The position numbers and the translations under genes were made by a program. From contig NZ_JAAQQU010000038.1 in the NCBI RefSeq assembly GCF_011742145.1, positions 1-64,000 of the forward strand: DNA of 64,000 nucleotides. Direction: 5' to 3'. Each line of letters begins with the position of its first letter. Within the stretch, counting starts at the first letter, position 1. The notes under the pieces are model-generated. The model made no database searches. It was not told the origin of the DNA and saw nothing but the letters and a program-made list of their open reading frames with translations. This DNA is from Flavobacterium sp. J49. GTDB lineage: Bacteria > Bacteroidota > Bacteroidia > Flavobacteriales > Flavobacteriaceae. This document shows, piece by piece, positions 18,646 to 27,219 of this stretch.

Positions 18646-19233
18646 TTATCTGCCTTTTTTATTGGCAAATTTCATTCGGTAATCAGGGAAAGCTTTGCCG
18701 TCCATGATGTTTTGCAATTTCTTTTTGATGAGTGTCTTTTTTAAGGTCGAAATTTTATCGGTAAACAAAACACCTTCAATGTGATCGTACTCATGCTGGA
18801 TTACACGGGCAATCAATCCGTCAAACACTTCCGTTTTTTTATTAAAATCTTCGTCGCAATATTCAATCGTGATTCGCTCATGGCGATAAACATCTTCGCG
18901 CACGTCCGGAATGCTCAAACAACCTTCGTTAAAACCCCATTCTTCGCCTTCTTCTTTTAACATTTTCGCATTGATAAAAGTTCTTTTGAAGTTTTTCAAC
19001 TGCGCTTGTTCTTCTTTAGACAAATCATCACTATCGCTGAACGGTTCGGTATCGATTACAAACAATCGAATCGCCATGCCCACTTGTGGCGCAGCCAAAC
19101 CCACACCATAAGCATTGTACATGGTGTCATACATATTGGCGATAATCTCTTTTAAATTAGGATAATCGGGTGTAATTTCAGCACCAACTTGTCTTAAAAC
19201 AGGTTCACCATATCCGTAAATTGGAATAATCAT
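18646..19233 (-). CDS. def: Peptide deformylase
   Basis: A 195-residue metalloenzyme that removes the formyl group from nascent proteins. All three motifs are present: GVGLAAPQVG (43-52), EGCLSIP with metal ligand C105, and QHEYDH with H147, E148 and H151. The loop around 65-85 (SDSDDLSKEEQAQLK) is an insertion typical of Bacteroidetes enzymes. A TACTTTTG box on the minus strand (19313-19306) and an imperfect hairpin (about 19246-19295) lie in the leader. Confidence 0.97.
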   Translation of the reverse strand: MIIPIYGYGEPVLRQVGAEITPDYPNLKEIIANMYDTMYNAYGVGLAAPQVGMAIRLFVIDTEPFSDSDDLSKEEQAQLKNFKRTFINAKMLKEEGEEWGFNEGCLSIPDVREDVYRHERITIEYCDEDFNKKTEVFDGLIARVIQHEYDHIEGVLFTDKISTLKKTLIKKKLQNIMDGKAFPDYRMKFANKKGR

Positions 19234-19245
19234 TATAATTTTAGA

Positions 19246-19295
19246 TTTTGGAATTGAGAATTGAGGTTTTGAAAACCTGAATTCTTGTTTCTAAT
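19246..19295. repeat. Imperfect hairpin in the def leader
   Basis: AGAATTGAGGTTTT and AAAACCTGAATTCT form a 13-base stem with one mismatch and almost no loop, set in the gap between ruvX and def. It resembles the other intercistronic hairpins but lacks clear internal reiteration. Confidence 0.45.
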
Positions 19296-19319
19296 TTTAA
19301 CGGAGCAAAAGTAACAAAA

Positions 19320-19736
19320 TTAAATCATTTTACGTGTCAGATAATCTTGCAGCAAAATCGTAGCGGCTATTTCGTCTACCAAACCTTTGTTTTGTCTTTG
19401 CTTCTTTGACAAGCCGCTGTCAATCATCGTTTGAAAAGCCATTTTGGAAGTAAAACGCTCGTCCACTCTTTCGATTTTCATTTCGGGAAAAGCAGTAACA
19501 AAATTAGCCACAAACTTTTCTATAACCGGTGTGCTTTCAGAAGGTTGACCGTTCATTTGTTTGGGTTCGCCAATCAACACTTTCGCCACGTTTTCTTTGG
19601 AAAAATAATCCTTAAGAAATGTAATCGCTGTTTCCGAAGGAATGGTTGTCAAGCCTGAAGCAATAATTTGCAACTCGTCGGTGACAGCTATTCCGGTTCG
19701 TTTCATTCCATAATCGATGGCGAGAATTCTTGGCAT
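19320..19736 (-). CDS. ruvX: Putative pre-16S rRNA nuclease / Holliday junction resolvase-like YqgF
   Basis: A 138-residue RNase H-fold nuclease (YqgF/RuvX). It starts at the ATG that gives MPRILAIDYGMKRTGIAV; an upstream TTG would overlap the next gene more deeply. Conserved acidic residues sit in AIDYG, the middle IGEPKQMNG strand, the VDERFTS motif and the C-terminal VDEIAATILLQDYL. The family processes the 5' end of 16S rRNA. It lies eight bases downstream of the lipoprotein gene on the same strand. Confidence 0.93.
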   Translation of the reverse strand: MPRILAIDYGMKRTGIAVTDELQIIASGLTTIPSETAITFLKDYFSKENVAKVLIGEPKQMNGQPSESTPVIEKFVANFVTAFPEMKIERVDERFTSKMAFQTMIDSGLSKKQRQNKGLVDEIAATILLQDYLTRKMI

Positions 19737-19743
19737 GCTTTTG

Positions 19744-20655
19744 TTATTTAATGGGTTCAAAGGTAGCCAAAATTGCTATTTTCCCTTTGTGGAGCTTCAG
19801 AATATTATCTTTGATAGTGTATCGGTCTGTTTCCTCTAATGCTTTTGAAAAAAGGTTTTCTATAACCATTTCGGGACAAGCCATTTTAGTCATGGCCATG
19901 TTGGAAAATGACAAACCAAAAGCCGATGGCATCACATAACTTCCCATTATTGAATTACAACCGGCATAAGCGCTGAACTTTCCGTCTTCTGAATTTAGTT
20001 TAAGAAAATAGTCTTTCTTCCCTTTTTGGGTCACCACTTTTCCGTTTAAAGTAATCAACTTCCATTTGGTTTCTGCCAAAGTCGCTTTGCCAATGGCCGG
20101 ATTGACTTTTTTGATTACCGTTTGAGATTCAATTCTATTGTTTAAATCCACTGTCTTTTTGGGTTCAGAAGTGGTTTCAATTTCAGAATTCTCCGCAGGT
20201 TGTTTGGCCAAAATATAAGCCGTGGCTAAATCGCCGGTGATTTTTTTTCCCGACAAGTCCAATTGGGTCAAGGTATTTTCACCCACAAAATATTGATTAG
20301 GACCATTCTTTACATCGGCTAAAACAATCGTATTTCCTTCTTTGTTCCAAGAAAAAGTCCCTTTTTGTTCGAATACTTTTTCACCTTTGCCTTGGTATTG
20401 GGTTTTGATATTGTAGGTGTTATTTTCATTGATACAAATCACGGTTTCCAATCCTTCACAATCGGCACATGGCAAAATCCCTTTATAGGTTCCAATGTAA
20501 TCCAGTGAATTTTTAGCATTATGGGCCGCAATATTGTTCATTGAATCAACCTTTGCAATAGAATCTTTAGTCGCAATACTGCTATCGGTAGTTTGCTTCT
20601 GACAGCTTATAAAAAAGAGCAGCAATAGTGTAAAAAGTAAAAGTTTTGCCTTCAT
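19744..20655 (-). CDS. Envelope lipoprotein with NlpE N-terminal and META domains
   Basis: A 303-residue lipoprotein (lipobox FISC, Cys18). The first domain (about 50-130) is NlpE-N-like, with the CADC motif at C63/C66 in GILPCADCEG; the second (about 195-300) is a META/DUF306 domain with the typical YAGCNSIMGSY and MTKMACPEM. NlpE senses envelope or copper stress in E. coli; META proteins are linked to stress and motility. The start MKAKLLL is chosen over an upstream TTG since it begins the signal peptide. A TAAGTTTG box lies at 20698-20691 on the minus strand. Confidence 0.88.
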   Translation of the reverse strand: MKAKLLLFTLLLLFFISCQKQTTDSSIATKDSIAKVDSMNNIAAHNAKNSLDYIGTYKGILPCADCEGLETVICINENNTYNIKTQYQGKGEKVFEQKGTFSWNKEGNTIVLADVKNGPNQYFVGENTLTQLDLSGKKITGDLATAYILAKQPAENSEIETTSEPKKTVDLNNRIESQTVIKKVNPAIGKATLAETKWKLITLNGKVVTQKGKKDYFLKLNSEDGKFSAYAGCNSIMGSYVMPSAFGLSFSNMAMTKMACPEMVIENLFSKALEETDRYTIKDNILKLHKGKIAILATFEPIK

Positions 20656-20765
20656 ATGTTTAGAGAGTTGTAATGTTAAATTGGTCAAGACAAACTTACT
20701 TATTCTACTAACTACTAGTGTTAATTTAACATTTTTTTGATACTGTAACCCAACGAATAAATGCT

Positions 20766-20796
20766 TTGTTACTTTCTAAAAATGAAACTATCTTTG
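20766..20796 (+). promoter_or_regulatory. Promoter of dapD
   Basis: TTG at 20766-20768, a 20-base spacer and TATCTTTG at 20789-20796: a full consensus match. The dapD ATG is at 20814. Confidence 0.7.
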
Positions 20797-20813
20797 TTCC
20801 AAATTCAAAAAAC

Positions 20814-21629
20814 ATGACAACACTACAAAATACGATTGAAAAAGCTTGGGACAACCGCGCTTTATTACAAGAAGAAACGACTACAACAGCCATTAGAGAA
20901 GTTATCGCTTTATTAGACGCCGGAACTCTGCGCGTTGCTGAACCAACAGCCAATGGTTGGCAAGTAAACGAATGGGTAAAAAAAGCCGTAGTGATGTATT
21001 TCCCTATTCAAAAAATGGAAACTTGGGAAGCCGGAATTTTTGAATACCACGATAAAATGTTGCTCAAAACCGGTTATGCCGAAAAAGGCATCCGCGTTGT
21101 ACCACCGGCAACAGCCCGTTACGGTGCCTACATTTCTAAAGGCGTAATCTTGATGCCAAGTTATGTAAATATCGGTGCTTATGTAGACGAAGGAACGATG
21201 GTAGATACTTGGGCGACTGTTGGTAGTTGTGCCCAAATCGGGAAAGACGTTCACCTTTCCGGCGGTGTTGGTATTGGTGGTGTTTTAGAACCTTTACAAG
21301 CGGCTCCGGTTATTATTGAAGACGGTGCTTTTATCGGTTCAAGATGTATTGTGGTGGAAGGTGTTCATGTTGGAAAAGAAGCCGTACTTGGAGCCAATGT
21401 TTGTTTGACTGCTTCTACCAAAATCATCGACGTTACCGGAAGTGAACCAATTGAATATAAAGGATTTGTTCCGGCGCGTTCTGTTGTGATTCCCGGAAGT
21501 TATACGAAGTCTTTTGCGGCTGGCGATTATCAAGTGCCTTGTGCGTTAATTATTGGTACTCGCAAACCTTCAACCGATTTGAAAACCTCACTTAACAATG
21601 CGTTGAGAGAATACGACGTAGCGGTTTAA
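20814..21629 (+). CDS. dapD: Tetrahydrodipicolinate N-succinyltransferase
   Basis: A 271-residue acyltransferase of the lysine/diaminopimelate pathway, the normal DapD length. The C-terminal two thirds show the left-handed beta-helix hexapeptide pattern and the DapD stretches GTMVDTWATVGSCAQIG and GVGIGGVLEPLQA. It uses succinyl-CoA on tetrahydrodipicolinate. The ATG follows the promoter by 17 bases; an upstream TTG in the same frame lies within the promoter and is rejected. The surface-polymer genes follow after 19 bases and might be read through from it. Confidence 0.97.
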   Translation: MTTLQNTIEKAWDNRALLQEETTTTAIREVIALLDAGTLRVAEPTANGWQVNEWVKKAVVMYFPIQKMETWEAGIFEYHDKMLLKTGYAEKGIRVVPPATARYGAYISKGVILMPSYVNIGAYVDEGTMVDTWATVGSCAQIGKDVHLSGGVGIGGVLEPLQAAPVIIEDGAFIGSRCIVVEGVHVGKEAVLGANVCLTASTKIIDVTGSEPIEYKGFVPARSVVIPGSYTKSFAAGDYQVPCALIIGTRKPSTDLKTSLNNALREYDVAV

Positions 21630-21648
21630 TTAAGAAATCACAATCGAA

Positions 21649-22629
21649 ATGAGTGTTGAAATAAAAAATACTAATGCTATTGATGCTGTAATCACTTGGG
21701 TAGATGGCAGTGATTCGGTATGGAGAGATAAAATCAACGCTCATTTAGAAAAGAAAATTGATTGGGAGAACAAAATCAGTAGCAAGCGATATAATTCAAT
21801 CGATGAGATTGATTTGACTATTGAATCCATTATAAAATTTGCGCCTTTTATCGGGACAATTTTTTTGGTAACCGATAGTCAGCAACCCAAATCCTTTGAA
21901 GCATTAAAAGAAAAGGCGGAAAAAAGTAACATCCATTTAAAATTAGTAGACCACACGGTGATTTTCAAAGACTTTGAAAATTGCTTACCTACCTTTAATT
22001 CGTGTTCCATCATAACTGCCTTATACCGAATTCCGGAACTTGCCGAACAGTTTATCATCTTTAATGATGACACTTTGCTGATGAGAGCAACCAAACCGGA
22101 AGATTTTTTTATTAATGGCTTACCGGTAATCAGAGGTCGTTGGGATTATTTTTACCGAAATAGTTGGTTTCGTAAGACCTACAACAAATACTTTAATAAG
22201 AATTTAAAAACCAATGTAGGTTACAAAGCTTTACAACAAAAAAGTGCCCAAATTGCCGGATTTAAAAAGAAGTATGTAAGAAGAGACCACACTCCCGTTT
22301 CGGTGAGGAAATCGACTTTGGACCATTTTTTCGCCCAAAATCCCGAATTGCTGCTTAATAATATCAAACACAAATTCAGACACAACAATCAGTTTATCAT
22401 TTCATCGCTTTCAAACCATTTGGAAATTAAGAATAAAACCTATGTTTTGAAAACCGATTTTCAATTGACGTATTTCAGAACTTATAAAACCATTCCAACT
22501 TTATTCAAATTATTTTGGTTTGATTGGAACAAGCAAAAATTGTTTGTTTGCCTGCAAAGTCTGGAATTAGGAAGCAAGAGCATGCAGACCTATGTTTTAA
22601 ACTGGATTCATAAAAAATTAAATAGCTAA
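21649..22629 (+). CDS. Stealth-family sugar-phosphate transferase
   Basis: A 326-residue protein of the Stealth family, which transfers hexose-1-phosphate to build capsule or other phosphoglycans. Conserved region 1 is seen at 11-21 (DAVITWVDGSD), region 2 with RYNSIDEIDLTIESI and FLVTD, and region 3 with the metal-binding FIIFNDDTLL; a later region includes FRHNNQF. No signal peptide or membrane segment. It is followed by a nucleotidyltransferase and a CDP-glycerol-type transferase, a combination that points to a phosphate-linked surface polymer. Confidence 0.9.
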   Translation: MSVEIKNTNAIDAVITWVDGSDSVWRDKINAHLEKKIDWENKISSKRYNSIDEIDLTIESIIKFAPFIGTIFLVTDSQQPKSFEALKEKAEKSNIHLKLVDHTVIFKDFENCLPTFNSCSIITALYRIPELAEQFIIFNDDTLLMRATKPEDFFINGLPVIRGRWDYFYRNSWFRKTYNKYFNKNLKTNVGYKALQQKSAQIAGFKKKYVRRDHTPVSVRKSTLDHFFAQNPELLLNNIKHKFRHNNQFIISSLSNHLEIKNKTYVLKTDFQLTYFRTYKTIPTLFKLFWFDWNKQKLFVCLQSLELGSKSMQTYVLNWIHKKLNS

Positions 22630-22665
22630 TTAAAAAACAGCATCAACCAAAGACAAAGTAAAAAG

Positions 22666-23346
22666 ATGAAAATAATCATTCTAGCCGCCGGAATTGGGTC
22701 AAGATTAGGAAATCCGTTTCCAAAGCCGTTAACACCATTAAAAAATGGTAAAAGCATCATGGAATACCAAACCGAGAACATCGCTTCCAAGTTTAATATT
22801 GATGATATCAATGTGGTTGTTGGTTTCAAAAAGGATTTAATCATGGAACGTTTTCCTGAACTGACATACATCTACAATCCGTTTTTTGACCGTACCAATA
22901 CCTCAAAAAGTTTACTGCAAGCCTTGCGCAAAAATCGCGACAAATCGGTGATGTGGTTTAATGGTGATGTGGTTTTTGACCGACAAATTTTAGACATACT
23001 TCAACCCTATATAAAATCAAAAACTTCTTTTGTAGCGGTAAATACCAGCAAAGTAGCTGAAGAAGAAGTGAAATATACTTTAAAAGATGGTTACATACAC
23101 GAACTGTCAAAAACCGTTAAAAATGGACTCGGAGAAGCGGTAGGCATCAATTTTATTGCCTCCAAAGACATCCAACACTTCATCAACCGATTGGAAGAGT
23201 GCGATGACAACGATTACTTTGAAAGAGGTTTGGAATTGGCTATCGAAAAAGACGGAATAAAAATCACAGCTGTTGATATTTCTGCCTACAATTGTATGGA
23301 AATTGACTTTGTGGAAGATTTGGAGAATGTAAACAAAATGCTCTAA
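22666..23346 (+). CDS. Nucleotidyltransferase (phosphocholine/sugar-phosphate cytidylyltransferase-like)
   Basis: A 226-residue NTP_transferase domain with the loop LAAGIGSRLGNPFPKPLTP near the N-terminus (residues 5-24), then WFNGDVVFD with the metal aspartates. Proteins of this type activate an alcohol phosphate or sugar phosphate as a CDP or UDP derivative. The next gene, only one base away, is a CDP-glycerol-type transferase, so a CDP-activated donor is likely; the exact substrate (glycerol, choline, ribitol or other) is not determined. Confidence 0.85.
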   Translation: MKIIILAAGIGSRLGNPFPKPLTPLKNGKSIMEYQTENIASKFNIDDINVVVGFKKDLIMERFPELTYIYNPFFDRTNTSKSLLQALRKNRDKSVMWFNGDVVFDRQILDILQPYIKSKTSFVAVNTSKVAEEEVKYTLKDGYIHELSKTVKNGLGEAVGINFIASKDIQHFINRLEECDDNDYFERGLELAIEKDGIKITAVDISAYNCMEIDFVEDLENVNKML

Positions 23347-23347
23347 A

Positions 23348-24394
23348 ATGAAATGCATCCTTTTTTGCCAAAACAATTATTCGTTCGGAATTCTTGAACC
23401 CATTAAAAACTATTTGGCACTTAATGGAGACGAATACCTCTGGTATGTCAACAAAAAAATATTGGCAGATTTTCCGTTTACCCATGAAAATCACACTACT
23501 GAGATAGCCGATTTAGAAGCGTTTCAAAGCGATGCTATTTTTGTGCCCGGCAATGAAGTTCCTCATTATTTAAGAGGCGTAAAAGTTCAGATTTTTCACG
23601 GACTGGCCGGAGAGAAGAAAGGCCATTTCAGAATACGCCATTATTTTGATTTGTACTTAACTCAAGGACCGTATTTTACCCAAAAATTCCTCGAGTTTAA
23701 AAACAAATACCGCGATTTTGAAGTAATTGAAACCGGTTGGCCCAAACTCGATATTTACGGTACCGATTTTCACAAATACGATACTGAAAAGCAAAATCTT
23801 TTGCAAAAACACGGGGCGAAAAAAATACTCTTGTATGCGCCAACATTTTCTCCCAAACTGACTTCTGCGCCATTTTTGGTGGAAGAACTAAAAGCTTTGG
23901 TTAAAAATCCTGATTATTTAGTGTTGCTAAAATTCCATCCTTTGATGAATGTCGATTGGTTGGACACGTATAAAAAACTAGCCGAAGAAACACCTAATAT
24001 TGTCTTTGAATCCGAAAAAAACATCATCAAGTTTTTATTGATGGCTGACTTGCTCATCAGTGATACTTCCTCCGTAATTTATGAATTTTTGCTTTTGGAC
24101 AAACCCGTAGTGACCTTCAGAAACATCTCCGAAAACATTCTTTGGGACAATAGTTCCGATTACCATCAGCTAATTTCTTTGGTTGAAAATAACCTAAACC
24201 AAGATCCATTTGCCAAAAACAGAAAAGAAATTTTTAACCAATACCATCCGTACATAGACGGCAAATCGGCAGAAAGAATGGTAGAAGCAGTAAAAAAATA
24301 CTGTTTGGAAAATGGCGTGCCTCAAAAAAGAAAGATATCGCTGTTCAGAAGAATGAAAATGCATTCACTTTTTGGAAAACCAACAAAAAGCTAA
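23348..24394 (+). CDS. CDP-glycerol glycerophosphotransferase family protein
   Basis: A 348-residue GT-B enzyme of the TagB/TagF type. Signature features are FHGLAGEKKGHFR early, LYAPTFSPK, LKFHPLMNVDW and SDTSSVIYEFLLLDKPV. The family adds glycerol-phosphate or ribitol-phosphate units in wall teichoic acids; Gram-negative relatives build phosphate-containing capsules or O-antigens. It follows the nucleotidyltransferase by one base. Its stop overlaps the convergent glycosyltransferase stop by four bases. Confidence 0.88.
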   Translation: MKCILFCQNNYSFGILEPIKNYLALNGDEYLWYVNKKILADFPFTHENHTTEIADLEAFQSDAIFVPGNEVPHYLRGVKVQIFHGLAGEKKGHFRIRHYFDLYLTQGPYFTQKFLEFKNKYRDFEVIETGWPKLDIYGTDFHKYDTEKQNLLQKHGAKKILLYAPTFSPKLTSAPFLVEELKALVKNPDYLVLLKFHPLMNVDWLDTYKKLAEETPNIVFESEKNIIKFLLMADLLISDTSSVIYEFLLLDKPVVTFRNISENILWDNSSDYHQLISLVENNLNQDPFAKNRKEIFNQYHPYIDGKSAERMVEAVKKYCLENGVPQKRKISLFRRMKMHSLFGKPTKS

Positions 24395-25206
24395 GACAAC
24401 TTTTCAATGCCGTTTTTGACTTTTATGATATGGTGCTTTTTGTTATAAGCCCTAATTGCCAAATTTTTATCCCAACCTTCTTGGCTGTAATAACCACGTG
24501 CGTGGTCTAAATGCACACACACTGCTGAGTACCTGATTTGTTTTGAAATCAAACCGTTGTTAAACATGCGTTCCCCAACTTCGCGATCTAAACCACCATA
24601 CTGCATGTCTTCATTGAAGCCGTTTACGGCTATAATATCGCTTTTATAACAAGAAGTATTGTGCCCGTTGAAAGTTCGTTTTGTGGGCGTCAACCAATTC
24701 ATAAATGAAGCAAAATAGCTATTTTGCGTTAGCTTTGAAGCCTTGAAACTCAAATGCAAACCTTGCTTTTTCAACCATAAAACACTAAAACAATTTTGCT
24801 TGATAATATCCTCATCGGTAATGGCTTTGGATAGGTTCATGGGTAATTTAAAATAACCTCCTGAAAGAAAACAACCTTCTTCACGGTATTTTAAATGAAC
24901 CGAAACAAAATCTTTCCGCGGGATGCAATCGCCATCGGTAAACAGTAAATAATCGGCGTTGGTTTTGAGAATGGCTTTATTGAGAATTTCAGACTTTCGA
25001 AAGCCCAAATCTTCGTGCCACACATGGGTAATGGGATGTTTAAACTTAGTCGAAAACAAAGCCAAAACTTCTTTGACTTTTGGCGTAGAACCATCATCCG
25101 CTATCACAATTTCAAAATCATCGGTAGTTTGAACACTATACCCTACAAGAACTTTGTGAAGCCATTCTTCAGCATTGTAAGTGGTGATGATTACTGATAA
25201 TTTCAT
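24391..25206 (-). CDS. Family 2 glycosyltransferase
   Basis: A 271-residue GT-A glycosyltransferase. The N-terminal SVIITTYNAEEWL and IVIADDGS bind the nucleotide sugar, DGDC at about 92-95 acts as the DxD metal motif, and GGLDREVGERM near the C-terminus is the galactosyltransferase-like acceptor/catalytic loop. It is convergent with the CDP-glycerol-type gene, sharing four bases at their stops. Likely to work in the same polymer or in lipid A/O-antigen modification with the acyltransferase upstream. Confidence 0.9.
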   Translation of the reverse strand: MKLSVIITTYNAEEWLHKVLVGYSVQTTDDFEIVIADDGSTPKVKEVLALFSTKFKHPITHVWHEDLGFRKSEILNKAILKTNADYLLFTDGDCIPRKDFVSVHLKYREEGCFLSGGYFKLPMNLSKAITDEDIIKQNCFSVLWLKKQGLHLSFKASKLTQNSYFASFMNWLTPTKRTFNGHNTSCYKSDIIAVNGFNEDMQYGGLDREVGERMFNNGLISKQIRYSAVCVHLDHARGYYSQEGWDKNLAIRAYNKKHHIIKVKNGIEKLS

Positions 25207-25240
25207 TATTACAATAATACTAAAATAAAATTGTAAGTAA

Positions 25241-26131
25241 TCATTTGTTGACCAATTTGTTTTTGCCTTTGTGCTTCCATCTTTTGTGTGTCCAAAGATA
25301 AAATTCGGGCGCTTCCAAAATTTGATTTTCTACTTTTCTCAAAAATGTTTCTGTGATTTGATAATCGGGAATGGTTTTTACATTATCGGATAACAATTCA
25401 AAATGGGCTTCATAAAAACCTCTTTTTACTTTTTCCACTTTCAAAAAAACCATAGTCATATCAAAGCGTTTGGCGAGCATCTCGGCACCGGTATGTACCG
25501 GAACTTCTATGCCCATAAAAGTACTCCAATAGGTTTTTCTCTTCACCTGCGGCGACTGGTCGCTGGCAAATCCGTAAAGTCCTTTAATCCCTGCAGATTC
25601 ATTGCTTTCAATAGTAATAACGGCTTGTTTAGTAGTGATTAATTGGGCCTTGAAACGCGAGCGTATCTTTTTTACCAAATCGTCAAAATACTTATTGTTG
25701 ATTCTTTTATAAATGGCGTACCCAATAAAGTTTGATCTTGAATTTATTGAAATCACCCATTCATAACTGGCATAATGCGCACACATCAAAGCCACACTCT
25801 TGCCCTTTTTTTCCAAATCCTGATAAACCTCTAAATTCTTGAAGACAAATCGGCGCTCAATATCCTTAACCGAAATAGTCATCGTTTTAATCATTTCCAA
25901 AAACATATCGCACAAGTGACGATAGGATTCTTTTTCAATACGCCTTCTTTCCTTTTCCGCTAAATGTGGCAATGCCAAAGCGATGTTGGCTCTAACCACT
26001 TTTTTTCTGTAACCGAAAACATAGTAAACCAAAACAAAAACAAAATCTGAAAAAAGATACAGTAACCTAAAAGGCAATATCGAAATTAAATACAGAATCG
26101 GATATAGAATTAAAAAAAGTACCAGTTGCAT
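25241..26131 (-). CDS. LpxL/HtrB-like lipid A acyltransferase
   Basis: A 296-residue inner-membrane acyltransferase with one N-terminal membrane segment and the family HxxxxE motif in MCAHYASYEW. It has the size and pattern of lysophospholipid/Kdo-lipid A acyltransferases, which add secondary acyl chains. The ATG at 26131 (MQLVLFLIL) is preferred over a TTG 21 bases upstream. A TATCTTTG box is found on the minus strand at 26157-26150. It is divergent from tsaC. Confidence 0.85.
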   Translation of the reverse strand: MQLVLFLILYPILYLISILPFRLLYLFSDFVFVLVYYVFGYRKKVVRANIALALPHLAEKERRRIEKESYRHLCDMFLEMIKTMTISVKDIERRFVFKNLEVYQDLEKKGKSVALMCAHYASYEWVISINSRSNFIGYAIYKRINNKYFDDLVKKIRSRFKAQLITTKQAVITIESNESAGIKGLYGFASDQSPQVKRKTYWSTFMGIEVPVHTGAEMLAKRFDMTMVFLKVEKVKRGFYEAHFELLSDNVKTIPDYQITETFLRKVENQILEAPEFYLWTHKRWKHKGKNKLVNK

Positions 26132-26209
26132 TTTTTCTCTTTTTTTCGGCAAAGATAACCAAAACTGAATTCTTGTGATTTACATTATCTTTACAAAAAT
26201 TTTGTAAAA

Positions 26210-26776
26210 ATGAATCTCAACGAAGAAGTACACAAAGCTTTTGAAGTTATCCAAAATGGCGGTATCATCCTATATCCGACCGATACGGTTTGGGGAATCG
26301 GTTGTGATGCGACCAATGCAGAAGCCATACAAAAAATCTACGCCTTAAAACAACGAGAAGAAACCAAAAGCATGATCGTATTGATGAATGGCGAAAAAAT
26401 GATGTATAATGTTTTCAAAGACATACCCGAAGTCGCTTGGCAAATATTGGATTTATCCGAAAAACCAACGACCTTAATCCTTGACAATCCAAGAAATGTA
26501 GCCACTAATGTAATTGCAGAAGACAAAACCCTTGGCGTGCGTATCGTCAAAGAACCGTTTTGTTTCAAATTAATGGAACGCATGAAAAAACCTTTGGTTT
26601 CTACCTCAGCAAATATTTCGGGAATGTTTACGCCAAAATCTTTTAAAGAAATTAGCCCCGAAATTATAAATGGTGTAGACTATGTAGTAAATTTGCACCA
26701 CGAAAAAATTTGTGACAAACCATCAACGATTATCAAACTTACGAGTGATAGTCAGGTGAAAATCATCAGAAAATAG
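26210..26776 (+). CDS. tsaC: Threonylcarbamoyl-AMP synthase
   Basis: A 188-residue YrdC/Sua5-fold protein that makes threonylcarbamoyl-AMP for the t6A37 modification of ANN-decoding tRNAs. Motifs include LYPTDTVWGIGCDA, the KQREETKSM substrate loop and VSTSANISG. It is the short (TsaC) form without the Sua5 C-terminal domain. The stop codon coincides with the first base of the inverted repeat enclosing the next small gene. Confidence 0.95.
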   Translation: MNLNEEVHKAFEVIQNGGIILYPTDTVWGIGCDATNAEAIQKIYALKQREETKSMIVLMNGEKMMYNVFKDIPEVAWQILDLSEKPTTLILDNPRNVATNVIAEDKTLGVRIVKEPFCFKLMERMKKPLVSTSANISGMFTPKSFKEISPEIINGVDYVVNLHHEKICDKPSTIIKLTSDSQVKIIRK

Positions 26777-26800
26777 TTTTGACCGCAAATTCGCAAATTA
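26776..26800 (+). repeat. Left inverted repeat of the GxxExxY cassette
   Basis: GTTTTGACCGCAAATTCGCAAATTA. It contains two tandem copies of CGCAAATT-like words and matches the reverse complement of 27195-27218 at every position apart from one inserted G. It begins at the last base of the tsaC stop codon. Confidence 0.85.
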
Positions 26801-26813
26801 CTTTTTAACTAAA

Positions 26814-27197
26814 ATGGATGATTATTTATACAAGGATGAAAGTTATTCAATAGTTGGAATACTTTATGAAGTGCATAAAAATCTTGGTAAAGGTTTTTCT
26901 GAAATTGTTTATAAAGATGCTGTTGAATATGAGTTTCAGCAACAAAATATTCCTTATGAAAGAGAAAAAGAGTTTTCTGTTGCTCATAAAAGTACAACAC
27001 TAAAACATAAATTTTATGCAGATTTTGTGGGTCATGGAGAAATCATTTTGGAAATAAAAACAGTTGAATGCTTTAATAGCGCCCATTATAATCAGTGTCT
27101 GAACTATTTAAAAATTTCTGGAAATCAGTTGGCTATTCTTGCTAATTTCAATTTAATATCTTTAGAATACAAACGCATAATAAATTCAAAAAAATAA
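26814..27197 (+). CDS. GxxExxY protein, PD-(D/E)XK nuclease-like
   Basis: A 127-residue protein with the family-defining motif G27-E30-Y33 (GFSEIVY) and a nuclease-type core D70...E80-x-K82 ([14 protein letters not shown]). The family (PDDEXK_3) is widespread but its function is not established. The gene is nested exactly within a near-perfect inverted repeat: the left arm ends 13 bases before the ATG, and the stop codon TAA is the first three bases of the right arm. The insertion separates tsaC from cca, whose ATG is two bases past the right arm. Codon use is more AT-rich than in the neighbours. Acquired cassette is my interpretation. Confidence 0.9.
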   Translation: MDDYLYKDESYSIVGILYEVHKNLGKGFSEIVYKDAVEYEFQQQNIPYEREKEFSVAHKSTTLKHKFYADFVGHGEIILEIKTVECFNSAHYNQCLNYLKISGNQLAILANFNLISLEYKRIINSKK

Positions 27198-27218
27198 TTT
27201 GCGAATTTGCGGTAAAAC
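27195..27218 (+). repeat. Right inverted repeat of the GxxExxY cassette
   Basis: TAATTTGCGAATTTGCGG followed by TAAAAC. It is the reverse complement of 26776-26800 with a single one-base gap. It supplies the stop codon of the cassette gene and ends one base before the cca start codon. Confidence 0.85.
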
Positions 27219-27219
27219 T

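Noticed and set aside
27199-27219. TTG start for cca at 27199
   Set aside because: It lies within the right arm of the GxxExxY cassette; the ATG at 27220 begins the conserved protein.
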